64,000 bases of DNA, taken from contig OX940870.1 of NCBI GenBank assembly GCA_954871525.1, forward strand, positions 7,595,501-7,659,500. The letters run 5' to 3'. Positions 36,613 to 48,306 of the stretch are shown piece after piece (the first letter of the stretch is position 1; each line of letters starts with the position of its first letter). The notes under the pieces are model-generated. The model was not told the DNA's origin and did no database searches. It worked only from the letters and a program-made list of their open reading frames with translations. This DNA is from Parietaria judaica (Eukaryota; Streptophyta; Magnoliopsida; Rosales; Urticaceae). The position numbers and the translations under genes were made by a program.

Positions 36613-37287
36613 CTAGTCTTCTTTCCTGGCCTTGGTCATCGACTTAACGCGACTGTGCTCCTTTGCATGAGAATGAGAGATCACTTTCATCTTTGACGAT
36701 CCACCGTGATTGTGTTCCTTCATGTGGGATTGGGAAGAAGATCTGGAACGGTTGAGGCCGAGTCCGCGGCCTGCGACGTGATTGGGTCTCGATCCTACTC
36801 CGCTGCCGCCGCCATAGCCACCTCCTGGCCCGTAACCGGGCCCATCGAAGCCCGCCCCTCCCCCACCAATAACTCCACCTCCTGGCCCGTAACCAGGCCC
36901 ACCGACGCCCACACCGCCACCGCCCACAATTCCGCCGCCACCCACAACCCCGCCACCGCCCACCACACCCCCACCCCCACCAACGCCGCCACTGCCACCT
37001 CCTATGACACCTCCACCTACGCCACCGCTGCCGCCTCCTCCTATGATGCCTCCAAAGCCGCCGCTACCGCTTCCTCCACCGATGCCACCTTTGTAGCCGC
37101 CGTCCGAGCCGCCTCCGTAACCGCCGGCAGTTAGTCTGTGGTACCGGCCCTTGTTGAGGCGGTCTCGCCCGGTCATCTCGGCCCTCATAATCCTCCCTTG
37201 TCTTCCGGCCTCTACGGTTACGAAACCTAAGAGCTCAACCGCCAGCAAAACTACGAGTGCCCACGAAACCGAGTGAATCTTCGCCAT
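36613..37287 (-). CDS. Secreted glycine-rich protein
   Basis: Single minus-strand exon, 224 residues from the ATG at 37287-37285 (an upstream in-frame extension lacks a signal peptide, so the shorter start is preferred). Residues 1-28, beginning MAKIHSVSWALVVLLAVELL, form a clear signal peptide. A short basic segment (GRIMRAEMTGRDRLNKGRYH) is followed by about 110 residues of GGGG/GGVGGG/GYGPGG repeats and a Ser/His/Lys-rich basic tail (SSSQSHMKEHNHGGS ... TKARKED). Class I glycine-rich proteins are usually structural cell-wall components of vascular or reproductive tissue; the charged tail is less typical. A TATAAATA box lies upstream at 37480-37473. TGTCGTTTT motifs occur further up at 37615, 37632 and 37675. 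Confidence 0.82.
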   Translation of the reverse strand: MAKIHSVSWALVVLLAVELLGFVTVEAGRQGRIMRAEMTGRDRLNKGRYHRLTAGGYGGGSDGGYKGGIGGGSGSGGFGGIIGGGGSGGVGGGVIGGGSGGVGGGGGVVGGGGVVGGGGIVGGGGVGVGGPGYGPGGGVIGGGGAGFDGPGYGPGGGYGGGSGVGSRPNHVAGRGLGLNRSRSSSQSHMKEHNHGGSSKMKVISHSHAKEHSRVKSMTKARKED

Positions 37288-37472
37288 GTCTCCTAGCTGA
37301 AAACTCAAAAATATTAATGTGAGCAACGTACACAAAAAGTAAAATACTTGAGTAAAAGAATGAATATTATAGACAGGAATGATAAATAATTCGAGAAGTT
37401 ACTTGCAATGGCCCTTATGAAGTTAAGTAAATACAAGAGTAGATAAGTGATATTTGTTATAGCATAGTGACG

Positions 37473-37480
37473 TATTTATA
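37473..37480 (-). promoter_or_regulatory. TATA box of the glycine-rich protein gene
   Basis: GCTATAAATACG on the minus strand about 190 bases upstream of the start codon, predicting a leader of roughly 160 bases. Confidence 0.55.
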
Positions 37481-37699
37481 GCGTCAGTTTTTCTCAATAA
37501 TATGGGATTTGCAGCATAGTAAATTGCGTGACGAGGCGGCTCGAGCCAAATGCTGATTCTGGTGATGGAGGCGATTTGCATGATCTCTCTCTCGCACCAT
37601 TTTTCCAAAAGGTGTTGTCGTTTTCAATAACGTGTCGTTTTTTGCTTCCTAATAATTGTTGGTTCAAGTATCTTTGTCGTTTTTACCTGGCATTGTCTA

Positions 37700-40028
37700 G
37701 ATTTTTACGAATGTCCAGTCGAAATGTCGGACGTCATTATTTATTTTTGGTTAACGTGGTATATATAAACTATAAAGTTGTAAAAACTCAATGTTTTTTT
37801 TTCCAGTGGTACATGTACTTAAATTGTGTTGTATTACGTATTTTGAAAAATTCATCAATTCTTATCTTACCGTGTCAAGTGCCACTAAAAGTTATATATT
37901 TTTATTGTCCAATGAAACCTCGAAGAACATAAGAGTAAATAAGACGACAAAAATACTTAAGTTTTAAAAGCGCTTAACGCCGTTAAGAAGGAATGTACTT
38001 CTCAAATTTACAGTAAAACACAACCTGAGCATATATATCATTTAAAATAAAATTTTGGTTCATATTGCTCCGTATTAAGTAAAACTTAAGTATATATTCC
38101 ATTAATATTTTATTGTACGTGTCTTCTTGTTTTTTTTTTTTTTTTTTGGTCCGGTCCTCATTTTTCTTCATCAGTTTCACCTCCATTTAAGTACCCTTTT
38201 AAATTTGATATTTAAAGTAAAATAAAAAAGACTCAACACTTTGATATACTTGCATTAAAATTAATGGAATAGGCCAAATTAAGTTATTTTTTTTGCTCTA
38301 CATTCTTCGTTCAAGTTATTTTTGTTCTTTTAATTAAGGGAATAGGCCAAATTATATGCGAATGTAGAGCCTGAATTTAATTAGTTTGATCATACCTTAC
38401 TCGTGGCTATGCCTATTCATGTGTGAATGTCATCATCACATGTAAATTCATTCCCCCCCTGAAGTGATAAATAAATCTTTTTATTAACTAAAATGGTAAA
38501 CGGAATAATTATTTCCGTATATGGGATCAATTAAGCTCAATTTTTTTTTTCATTTGTTTATTTGTTTTTTTTTTTGGGGAAAAAGATGGTGTTGGCAATT
38601 AAGCGAGGCTGATCCAACCCCACGAGCAAATGGAATTGGTGGGACATTTATAAGCAAGGCCCTCCCCACATGCTCTCTTGCCCCACTTATAAAATGGAGA
38701 GACCGTCATTCTACAATTGTAGTCATGACGTCACATTTTTTAATTTAATTTTATAAATCTTATCATCATTCAATAGTAGGAATTCTATAGAATAATAATA
38801 AAGTTTTAAAAAATCAGTGAGTGAGTGAGAAAATTCTTACACGGCTCGCATGATTCATCCAAATAAATCGAGTACGAACATTTTTCTCATCTTGACCTCA
38901 ACACTGGTACGATTTTACGATTTTTTCGGTTTGATCTTCTAGCTTTTCTTTTTCTCGTTAAAACTTGTCCATATTCCCCTACCCTTTGGTGACAACCCCT
39001 TGAATTTTTACAAAAGCAATAGTATTGCCCTACTGGCTCTCCCTCCCGATTCTCTCTTTTTCGATCTGAACGTTGAGTACCGGACGAGAACTTGCTTACT
39101 TGACAATATAGCTTGAATCAAATTCATTTTGACTTTAAATTAAGTTTTGTATTTTGATTCGGTATATATTAGGATAAATTTAGTAATCATAATTTTGAGC
39201 CTCCTTGTTTGTGATTCTAGTTCCCCATTGTCCCGATAGATCTATATAAACATATATCCTCGTGTTTTTTTTTTTTTTAAATGATTTTCTCAAATTTGAG
39301 GCTTAATTATGAGATCAAGCTATCCCAATATGACGTCAGATTGGACCAATAAATATGGCGAACCGACGAGCAATTATATCAGTTTTGATCGAGTAGATGT
39401 GGTGGATCGATCGGCTAAGTTTCAAGCATTTAATATATATCAACTCACCAAGATTATATCTACGATGTTTTTTTTTCTTTCAATACAAAAGACAAAGTTA
39501 CTATAATAAAACAAGCATGTGGTTGGTCAAGATCCGCAATTCTCCAATAGAAGACCTTTTTTTTTCATGCAATTTTTTTGTAAGGTTTTCATCAGAATCT
39601 AATAATAAAGAATTATCTCGTGAACTTATCTCCATTTCTAGTAATTTATTTTTCATTCCTAGTTGCCAAGTTGTTGAATACAGAGCATTACATATAATTG
39701 AAATTTCTGATTCGGTATTTTAAAACTAAAAATTCGCAAATTATATGTTACAACAAATAAATTGTTATTTTAGTTAAGTGCAATAAATTCAGAGTACTAC
39801 ATGTAGTCATATTCAACCACAGAAATGTTCGAAAGTAGTCAATTAGATTATCAATCATACATTCCTTTGTCTCTATGCGTCGGTCGAGAGCCTATTATCG
39901 ATTTTTTTTTGTATCTATGCATATTAATATAAATTATATATAAACATATATATGAGTTTGACTAGCCCAAATTAATCTCATTTTGACTAATCCAAAAATA
40001 GAACGTAAAAAAGTGAACGTTGCTTCTC
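37700..40028. other. AT-rich spacer upstream of the subtilase cluster
   Basis: No gene recognised; short frames here are AT-rich chance frames. A poly-T run lies near 38130-38148. The last 150 bases are the promoter of the first protease and share sequence with the promoter of the second (TAATCCAAAAA..., then CTTCTCTATATAAG). Confidence 0.5.
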
Positions 40029-40035
40029 TATATAA
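40029..40035 (+). promoter_or_regulatory. TATA box of subtilase gene 1
   Basis: CTCTATATAAGAG, 48 bases upstream of the ATG, implying a very short leader. The AGGCACTCACTCACTCA leader motif is shared with gene 2. Confidence 0.7.
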
Positions 40036-40082
40036 GAGCAACCAGCTAGGTTTACTGATAAGGCACTCACTCACTCACAAAA

Positions 40083-42434
40083 ATGAAGTCAAACACTTGT
40101 CTACTTTCAGTAACAGTACTGCTTCTAGTGATCAGCGTCTTCCATCTTCAGGAAGCTGCGGATTATGAGCCCAGAAAGACCTACATTGTCCACATGGACT
40201 CCTCCCTCAAGCCCTCCGTCTTCTCCGACCACGCCAACTGGTTCCGCACCTCGTTGCACTCTGTCTCCGCCTCCTCCGACATGCTCTACACCTACCTGAA
40301 TGCCATTCACGGCTTCGCTGCCAGAGTCACCGATGCCGAAGCTCAGTCGCTCAAAAACAGCCCAGGGGTTCTGTCGGTGATCCCTGAGACGAGATACGAG
40401 CTTCACACTACTCGGACCCCCGACTTCCTAGGACTCACCGGGAAGCTCAACCGAGCTCGCTTCCCGGCTTCAGCCAAAGTCAGTGACGTCGTGATTGGAG
40501 TCCTTGACACAGGGGTTTGGCCCGAGATCGGCAGCTACAACGACGCTGGGCTCGGCCCGGTTCCACGCGGCTGGAAAGGCAAGTGCGAGTCTGGCAAGAA
40601 CTTCAGCGCCTCGAGCTGCAACAGAAAGCTCGTCGGAGCGAGAGTGTTCTGGAAAGGCTACGAGAAGGAGAGGGGGAAGATGAACGAGACGCTCGAATCG
40701 AAGTCGCCGAGGGACGACAATGGACACGGGACCCACACGTCCACCACAGCGGCGGGGTCGAAGGTGACCGGCGCGAGCTTATTAGGGTTTTCAAAAGGGA
40801 CTGCAAGAGGGATGGCTCCGACGGCGAGGATCGCTTCGTACAAGGTGTGCTGGCTTCACGGCTGCTTCGGATCCGACGTTATCGCTGCCGTCGACAGCGC
40901 CATCGGAGACGGGGTTGGGATTATTTCCCTGTCTTTGGGTGGAGGAGAATCAGATTACCATTTGGACGAAATCGCTAGGGCGGCTTTCACCGCCACGGCA
41001 CATGGGATCTTCGTCTCGGCCTCAGCGGGGAACTATGGGCCACATGCACGCTCCTTGTTCAACCTTGCACCGTGGATGACAACCATCGGGGCCGGGACGA
41101 TCGACCGGGATTTCCCGGCTTACTTACGGCTCGGAAACGGGAAAACTTACAAGGGCGTCGCAGTTTATGCCGGAAAGCCCTTGGCAGCCAACAAGTTTTT
41201 TCCGTTGGTTTCCGGGCTAAGCGCAAGCTTAAACAATACTTTCGAAGCCACAAACTGCTTACCTGGATCTTTAGACCCCAAAAAGACGGCTGGGAAAATA
41301 GTTATTTGCGATCAAGGCGGAAACACGAGGACCGGAACCGGACTGGTGGTGAAAGACGCCGGCGGCGTCGGCATGGTTTTATTAGGCGCCGATGAATCTA
41401 ACATAGAAGAGATCATCGCGGAAGCGCACTTGTTGCCGACAGTGTTTCTCAGCATTGGTAAAGGCCTTGAAATAAGAACTAAATATCTAAGTGTTGCCGG
41501 AGCTAAAGCAACGGCGACAATCGTCCAAGGCGGCACCAAATATGGAGTCCGACCATCCCCCAAGCTCGCAACCTTCAGCTCCCGTGGGCCGAACCCGCAC
41601 ACTCCGGAGATACTCAAACCAGACTTGATAGCCCCCGGGTCAAACATCCTCGCCGGTTGGGCCGGCGCGGTCGGGCCGAGCGGGCTGACCCGCGACAAGC
41701 GGCGCGTGAACTTCAACGTGGCTTCGGGAACATCCATGTCGTGTCCCCACGTCAGCGGAATCGCAGCACTCATCCTCGCGGCACACCCAACGTGGAGCCC
41801 CGCCGCCATCAGGTCCGCCCTAATGACCACCGCCTACTCGAATTACCGAAACGGCAAGGCCTTGGAGGACGTCGCTTCTGGAAAAGCCGCCACGCCGTTC
41901 GGCTTTGGCGCCGGACACATTAATCCTCCAGCGGCGCTTGACCCCGGGCTCGTGTATGACACCGGCGTTGGAGACTACGTCAACTTCCTATGCGCGTTGA
42001 ACTATACTTCTGACATGATCAAGAGCGTTACTAAGAGAGGCTTCGCTTGCAAGAACTCGACCAAGTACAGCGTCGGAGATCTGAACTACCCGTCGTTCGT
42101 GGTGCTTCTGGAGGCGGAGTCCGGCGAAGAGGTCGGAGCTTCTCAGAACTTTACTCAGACGGTGACGCTCAGGAGGACTCTGACCAACGTCGGTGACCCA
42201 GGGACTTACAAGGTGTCTGTCACGGGGGTTGACTCGGCAAAGATCGTGGTCAAACCAACAGCGTTGACTTTCGGGAGGATGCACGAGAAGAAGAGCTTCA
42301 CGGTGACGTTCGTGGCGCGTGCTATGCCGTCGGAGACAGAGCGATTCGCTCGCATGGAGTGGTCGGACGGGAAACACTTTGTTCGGAGTCCTATTGCCCT
42401 GTATTGGCCTGGTATTGTTATGGTAAGTTCTTGA
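40083..42434 (+). CDS. Subtilisin-like serine protease, SBT1 group (copy 1)
   Basis: Intronless, 783 residues, standard for plant subtilases (family S8A), which are secreted and process cell-wall proteins or peptide precursors. Layout: signal peptide 1-26; I9 inhibitor prodomain about 32-118 (KTYIVHMDSS ... LHTTRTPDFLGL); peptidase domain with catalytic Asp142 (VIGVLDTGVWPE), His215 (NGHGTHTS), oxyanion Asn317 (SASAGNYGP) and Ser551 (SGTSMSCPHVSG). A PA insertion lies at about 360-480 and a fibronectin-III-like C-terminal domain (LTNVGDPGTYKV) ends at 783. All catalytic residues are intact. First of three tandem same-strand copies and closest to copy 2. Its C-terminal tail (YWPGIVMVSS) and the region 280-350 differ most from copy 2. 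Within SBT1 I cannot assign a numbered orthologue. Confidence 0.95.
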   Translation: MKSNTCLLSVTVLLLVISVFHLQEAADYEPRKTYIVHMDSSLKPSVFSDHANWFRTSLHSVSASSDMLYTYLNAIHGFAARVTDAEAQSLKNSPGVLSVIPETRYELHTTRTPDFLGLTGKLNRARFPASAKVSDVVIGVLDTGVWPEIGSYNDAGLGPVPRGWKGKCESGKNFSASSCNRKLVGARVFWKGYEKERGKMNETLESKSPRDDNGHGTHTSTTAAGSKVTGASLLGFSKGTARGMAPTARIASYKVCWLHGCFGSDVIAAVDSAIGDGVGIISLSLGGGESDYHLDEIARAAFTATAHGIFVSASAGNYGPHARSLFNLAPWMTTIGAGTIDRDFPAYLRLGNGKTYKGVAVYAGKPLAANKFFPLVSGLSASLNNTFEATNCLPGSLDPKKTAGKIVICDQGGNTRTGTGLVVKDAGGVGMVLLGADESNIEEIIAEAHLLPTVFLSIGKGLEIRTKYLSVAGAKATATIVQGGTKYGVRPSPKLATFSSRGPNPHTPEILKPDLIAPGSNILAGWAGAVGPSGLTRDKRRVNFNVASGTSMSCPHVSGIAALILAAHPTWSPAAIRSALMTTAYSNYRNGKALEDVASGKAATPFGFGAGHINPPAALDPGLVYDTGVGDYVNFLCALNYTSDMIKSVTKRGFACKNSTKYSVGDLNYPSFVVLLEAESGEEVGASQNFTQTVTLRRTLTNVGDPGTYKVSVTGVDSAKIVVKPTALTFGRMHEKKSFTVTFVARAMPSETERFARMEWSDGKHFVRSPIALYWPGIVMVSS

Positions 42435-42947
42435 GTAATTAATAATAATTAATCATCATTGATATCTTACTCATGGACTATTTGATTTTATTTTAGTAAA
42501 TTATTCCGGGTAAGCTGTAATAATTTATTTTTGCGTTTTTATGAGCCTTAAATCTCATGAGGAAGTCCCCACAAAATTTGCAAAAAGTCAACCAATCCAC
42601 ACCTCTACCATTGAGCGCGGCAAAAGTCAAGCACTTGACTTTTGAGCGGGATTTAAAAATCCCACATCTCTTCCACCACCGTGGTTCTTGAGACGCCGAG
42701 CACGACGGTCCACCACGGTTATAGCTATATAAGTTAAACTATAATAAGCAGTTTAGTCAACTTTTAAGTTTTGATTTGTGACCGAAATTTTATATTTTAT
42801 TTACTTAATGTGAGTTTACAATTTGTGATGATCAAATCAAACTTATTTACTTTGTGTTGTAACTCGTAATCATGTCGTATCTCGTATTTAGAACAAGATT
42901 GTCCCTTACTCTTTTATAGGGGCAAATCTATGTATTGCCCAAGGGAG
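42435..42947. other. 3' region of subtilase copy 1
   Basis: Includes two small perfect hairpins: AAAAGTCAAG-CA-CTTGACTTTT at 42622-42643 (its arms contain W-box TTGAC cores) and GGGATTT-AA-AAATCCC at 42648-42663. Otherwise AT-rich and gene-free. Confidence 0.5.
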
Positions 42948-42955
42948 GTTGCAGT

Positions 42956-43538
42956 TAGGGGTGAGCATGGGTTGGGTTGGGCCGCCCTGATGCTTTTTTA
43001 TGGACCCGATCCCATCACTTCGGGTTCCCAAAAAAAAAAAAAAAAACCCGATTCGATCCAAACTTTTCTAATGCCCGAACCAAACCGGCCCGATAAAAAT
43101 CGGGTTGGGTTGGTTTGGGTCGCTATGGCCTGATTTTCAAAATTTACTATTATATAACAAAAAATATTATGAAAAAAAAAATGCATCAATGTGACTCAAA
43201 ATTCAAGTAAAAATATCTCAAACAAATTTAATCAAACAAACATACACCAAACAATGTAAAACATGAAAATGAGAGATTGAACAGTCTTTGAATGTAAATA
43301 AAAATGAGAATGAGAAGTTTTAAAACACTAAAGATTGCTTTACTTGAAATTAATATTAATATGAAATATATATTAATTATATTGGTCGGGTCGGAGACCC
43401 CGACCCAACCCAAGATTTTGGACCCGACCCCGACCCGAATAATAATCGGGTCCGGCCCGATTCCGACCCAATTTTAAACGGGTTAGATTGGGGTCGAGTC
43501 CTTAACGAATTGGGTTGGGCCTAAAATGCTCACTCCTA
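42956..43538. mobile_element. Non-autonomous hAT-type element with 8-bp target duplication
   Basis: Begins TAGGGGTGAGCATGGG and ends ATGCTCACTCCTA, inverted copies. It is flanked by a perfect 8-base duplication GTTGCAGT at 42948-42955 and 43539-43546. The 583-base interior has GGGTTGGG/CCGACCC-rich subterminal repeats and an AT-rich core without coding capacity. TIR sequence and an 8-base duplication are typical of plant hAT elements; transposase must come from elsewhere. Confidence 0.88.
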
Positions 43539-43546
43539 GTTGCAGT

Positions 43547-46140
43547 ACTCTTTAATTTTGGAAACATTCAAGATGTATTAGAATTTCAATGTTTCACATT
43601 TTAATTTTATGTGGAATGAATGAGATTTAAGTCAATAAATGTGGAATGAAAAATCTGGAATAAAAGAATCACTTATATTAGTTAGTCCAAGGAGCTAGTC
43701 ATCTATGAGTCTTGTACCATTTATATTTATTTGTGATGAAACAGAAACACTCGTGTTTTTATTTTGAATAATTTAATGGATATACAATATGGTAACCTTT
43801 CTGGTTGTTGGTCGTTTTTACAGTCATTTCGTTACCAAACGAAATGCCGTTTTCTCTGTTATGCCACTTTCCATTTTACTGTATTATTTTATCGGCCTAG
43901 TTGTCGCGTTTCTTCTAGGTATTTTTCAGATATAGGTCATGGTTCTGAATGTCATACAATTTTTAGGGTGTTAGTTTCTCTATGCTAATAATAGGAACAA
44001 TGTTATATAACAGAGATGCATGTGCTATCTTATACGGTTTGTTGTTCAGTTCATGGATACAGATCTGATTTTGAGTATACGATGTTAGGTTCGATAAAAT
44101 TGTTTTTGAACTGTTAGATTGGTGTTTGCATAGTATATGTTAATAAAGAAGTGAATGTTTCTCTTCTTATTCATATTGTTTTATATGATTATTGACTCTG
44201 CTTGTTTTTTTTTTCTTTTTGACTTGGTGTGTGCAGTTTTTCCAGGTTATTAAATGAATCTTGTTGTAAGACATAATAGTTTGATCATGTGCCTGTATTT
44301 TTCTGAATATATGATTTTTTATTTTATTTTATAAATGTGCATAGATCAGTATGCATGTGTTCTTCTACAATTGTTTTTTTTTTTTTCTATTTGAGACTAA
44401 CAAGTATAAGATAGCAATGAGTAAGAAGTAGGGTTTAAGAGTCTTCTCGGCAAAGGAAGGTTGTGACTTGTATTGTTTTTGTTATGGTCATTTTTGGGAC
44501 TTGTATTGTTTTTGTTATGGTCATTTTTTAGGTACTGTGTTAGGTTCCCAAGTATTTTTGGATGCTCGGTTTAGGTTCATTCCAAAAGGGAAAAGTTGAC
44601 CGTAGATCCCGTCCTTAGTGTTTTCTTGGTATAGCATGATCGTCTAGAACCATGGGTATGTATATATGGGAAAGAGGGGGCTAGGATCATCAAGATAGTT
44701 TGTCAGGTGGAGACAACATCTTTGATGAAGCGTTTTCCCATATAGATCGTCGAGAGAAGAAAAGAGAAGAAACCTTGAGAAATTCGTGTGTACCTCATTT
44801 GAGGTGGAGTCCGTGAGTATCTTGTGAGTAGGAGGTTACTAAGTCTAGCATACCCTTATAGGTGGTGGTAGTGAACCTGTGGGAGAGAACACCGTGATCC
44901 GGCCGGATAATTGTGTTAGCAGGTTCGGGGATTCTAACTAGGAAAGTTAGATGGTACCAACTTGGGTTTCTAGCCATGGAGAGTTAGAATGTTTACCAAG
45001 CAGCCATAGAATACAATAGGGAGTGTGATATGGTTTCCGTCCCGTGGGAGTGTGATGTAGTTCATTCCCGGAGATATTCCTATGCAGATTTAGGGAGTTC
45101 AACTTGATTGTTATTATATAGGTTCGGTTAGATGAGCCTTGTTTAGACCTACTCGGTATTCGTGAGTTTTATAGCAGCGGGGGGAATGTGGTTTATAACC
45201 ATTGTTAGCATGTGAACTCGGTCAAGTTAGACTTGTGAATGTTTTAAATCGTTAGTAGTCATCATATGATGTCAAATTCAAACACCGTTTGCGCTACATT
45301 TGACCCACCAATAAATCTTGCAACATGCAAAGATGATTAGCAAATTGTGACAATTAATTAGTTCATTTCTCAACAAGTTGTGGATCGGAGTCAGTTTTCA
45401 ATATATTTTTTTAATACAAAGTCACGAATATATATATATATATATATATTGAGGAAATGACGAATATTATTTAGAATAGCCATACACTACATTATCAAAA
45501 TAGCATGATTTCGATCCTCCTTTAACTATAAAAAATTATATTGTTATGTTCATTTAAAAGCACCGGTTATTATGGCAAATGCAAAATGTGAAACTTGCAT
45601 TAAAATTGATTTATGAACTAGGTAATAAATGTTACTCAAATAAAGTAAAAAAGACATGTGGTTGATGAAGTAACATAAAAAAAATATAAATATTAAAATC
45701 GGCGATGTTTATATCTAGAAAGTATTTCTTCCGTATCGCAACAAATGTGAGATTCATGATCGAGTCAAGCCTTGGACGCCTTAGACCGTGTGACGAGGAT
45801 CGACGAAGGTGGTAATGTGTCTCGTTTTGTACGGGACGACGAAGGGAAGAAGATAAGTTTTAACGGTTTTTGAAAATTATGGCTAAAACACCTGATTCAT
45901 TTATAGGTAAACTTTGGCTGAATTACTTAATGTTTCAAAATATTTGAGTTATGTATCCAAATTTTTTTTTGGTGACTATAGTATCTAAAGCTGCTTCTGT
46001 TAGAGGCTAATCGCTAATGTTCTCACTATTAGTTTTTTATTTATTTCACCGTTAAACTTTGCCACATTGATTGCCACGTCACCACCATGTAGATTTGACA
46101 ACACAATAACGTGACATTTGACCGCCACGTGGCACTTTTT
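43547..46140. other. Gene-free spacer with unidentified blocks
   Basis: A 35-base tandem duplication (GACTTGTATTGTTTTTGTTA...) spans about 44463-44532. The stretch 44420-45290 has more balanced base composition than its surroundings but no coding frame and no recognised family; it could be a retrotransposon remnant. 45893-46140 resembles one end of a TIR element (GTAAACTTTGGCTGAATTAC ... ACCGCCACGTGGCA) without a matching other end. A TA run lies at 45428-45450. Confidence 0.4.
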
Positions 46141-46177
46141 TGATTTTTTTTTTCTTAAGCATTATTTTTTTTTATAG

Positions 46178-48293
46178 AAAAACTCACCAAACACCCGGAA
46201 CTACTTAAGGTTTAAAAAAATTGTTCATAGTTTCAAACAATTATTTTATACCCATAAATAAACTAAAATGGACCATTTTAACCTTAATAATAATTAATTT
46301 GTTTTAATTTTCGTATGGAATTATTTATTATTTTTTTAATTTCAAAATTAATTCCAAAATCAAACAGATTTGACCCATTTATGACTATTCTCATTTAATA
46401 GATAGATTATGTTACTTTTTTTTTTATAATAATTTTCATTTATCAATTTAATTTCTCTCGACCCTTTCTCTCCCCTCTCTTTCTCGACCATTGCTCTCCG
46501 GCTCCACCTCCTCCACTGCCCAAAAACCACCGCGCCATCGTGAATCTCTCGCCGTCGCATTCTTCCGTTGCTCCGGCACCGCTGTCGCCGTCGAATTCCT
46601 CTCTCACTCCATCGCGAAGATCGTTCGCCCAAAACCTGGTTTGCCCTAAAGTTTGTTCGTTAATTTTTTTAAGCGTATTGGATTATGGGTATCTTTGTCA
46701 TCGTTGATCAATGATTGGATTTATATAGTTTTGTATCGTGTCTCACGGAAGCAATCATCAAATCTCTTCTTTTGTATCACTCAACTACTTGATTGTTCTT
46801 TGTAATTTTTAAATACGTTGATTTATACACGCGAGTGTGTGTTTGTGCATAAATGATTATGCAGTTTTATAAAGTTTATGATTTTGTAAATGATTTTACA
46901 GTTGTAAATGGGTTTATATTGGCAATATTTTTTGTTTTACAGATTATAGTGGCAATATTTGTTGTAAACGGATTTACACTCTTTTTGTAAATGATTTACA
47001 CGTTTTTGGAGTTATTATACACGATTTTGCAGTGATTATATTTTTGTTTAGATTACGTTGTGAATATGTAAATGAAATTTCAAAGATCGTGTCAATATTT
47101 TTCGTAATTTAAATTACAGATTTGTTGGTAAATTAACTTGATTAGTTTTGGTATATATATATATATAATTAACGAAATGCCCATTTTGTGCAAACCTTTT
47201 AAAAAATTACCCATTATGGGTAGTTTTTTACACACACAATGGGTAGTTTTTTAAAAGGTTTGACACAAAATGGGTATTTCGTATAATTTCCTTATATATA
47301 TACAGTATTGTCAATAGGTATAATCGTATATATATATACTGAATTTGTAATTATATTTACAGTTTAAGTTTGGTATATTTATCTACAATTCCATATACTA
47401 GATTCGTAAATTGATTTACATTAAAAAGGGTCATCCAAACCATAATTTCGTAAAAAAAAGTTTACAAAAAATGAGGCAAAAGAAAATCATGTTTAGTAAA
47501 TATATTTACATTAATAATGGCAATCCAAATCATAGTTTTGTAAAAAAAAAACTAAAAAAAATGAGGCAAGACAAAAATCAAGTTTTGTATAATCTAATTT
47601 TCATAACCTTTGGGATCGTAAAATTAATATTTCGTAACTTTCGTATGATTATTAACTGTTATGAGTTCGTAACTACAATTACAAAAATATGGTATCTCGT
47701 AATCATGATGTAGATATGAACAAAGTATTTCAATAGAGACTTTCAATGAATAAAATATGAACAAAGTATTTCAATGGCGACTTTCAATCGTAAATATACG
47801 TTAAAACAAAATAATAATCACCAATGAATATGCATAATATACTCACCAATGAATCGTGTGAAGGCTTTCAATGGACCGAAAGAAGGCTTGAGATGGATGC
47901 GTTTTATACCTCAAACAAGCAGAGAATTGATTTGATTTTTTGTTTTGTTTTAAATACTTATTTACAAGGGGATAAATAGTATAAAAAAATCATTAATTGG
48001 AAAAAAATTTTATTTAGAATTTAATGGTCAAAGTAGGGAATATTCAATGTTATTTGTAAATGATTATATACATATTACTAATTCATAGGGGAGATTTGTT
48101 TTAAATTGCTACTTTTAAGGATTTTTTATTTTAATTAAAAAATAAATTTCAAAAGTTAAACGTGATTTTCTTTTAAAAATTAGAAGGGCAATTTAGTCCA
48201 CATTTCAATTTATTGATGGTTATGATTACCATAGTTAGAAAGTGACATTTTTTGAAACCTCGAGTCATAAATGGGCATTTGCTCATTTATCCT
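46178..48293. mobile_element. Non-coding TIR element, family A copy 2, with nested MITE
   Basis: Shares its ends and general order with 2668-4060. Diverged inverted ends can be seen (opening AAACACCCGGAACTACTTAA against the reverse complement of the close, AAATGCCCATTTATGACTCG). It differs from copy 1 by a GC-rich block at 46450-46640, a nested palindromic MITE at 47171-47286 and a 90-base direct duplication (matches at 47416 and 47506). No transposase is encoded. The flanks are T-rich, so a target duplication cannot be called with confidence. Confidence 0.5.
47171..47286. mobile_element. Palindromic MITE nested in the larger element
   Basis: ACGAAATGCCCATTTTGTGC at the left and its near-perfect inverse at the right (ACAAAATGGGTATTTCGT), with a second inner inverted pair TACCCATT/AATGGGTA. 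The total length of about 115 bases can fold almost completely. A fragment with the same TGGGTATTTCGTA end occurs inside the Mutator-like element near 18540-18553. Confidence 0.75.
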
Positions 48294-48306
48294 TTTTTTA
48301 TTAGGC

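Noticed and set aside
36706..37134. 142-codon Ala/Thr/Pro-rich frame opposite the glycine-rich gene
   Set aside because: Antisense shadow of the Gly codon repeats; the minus strand has the signal peptide and TATA box.
46360..46632. Arg-rich 90-codon minus frame inside the family A element
   Set aside because: Low-complexity translation of a CT-rich block with no domain; treated as possible captured DNA, not a gene.
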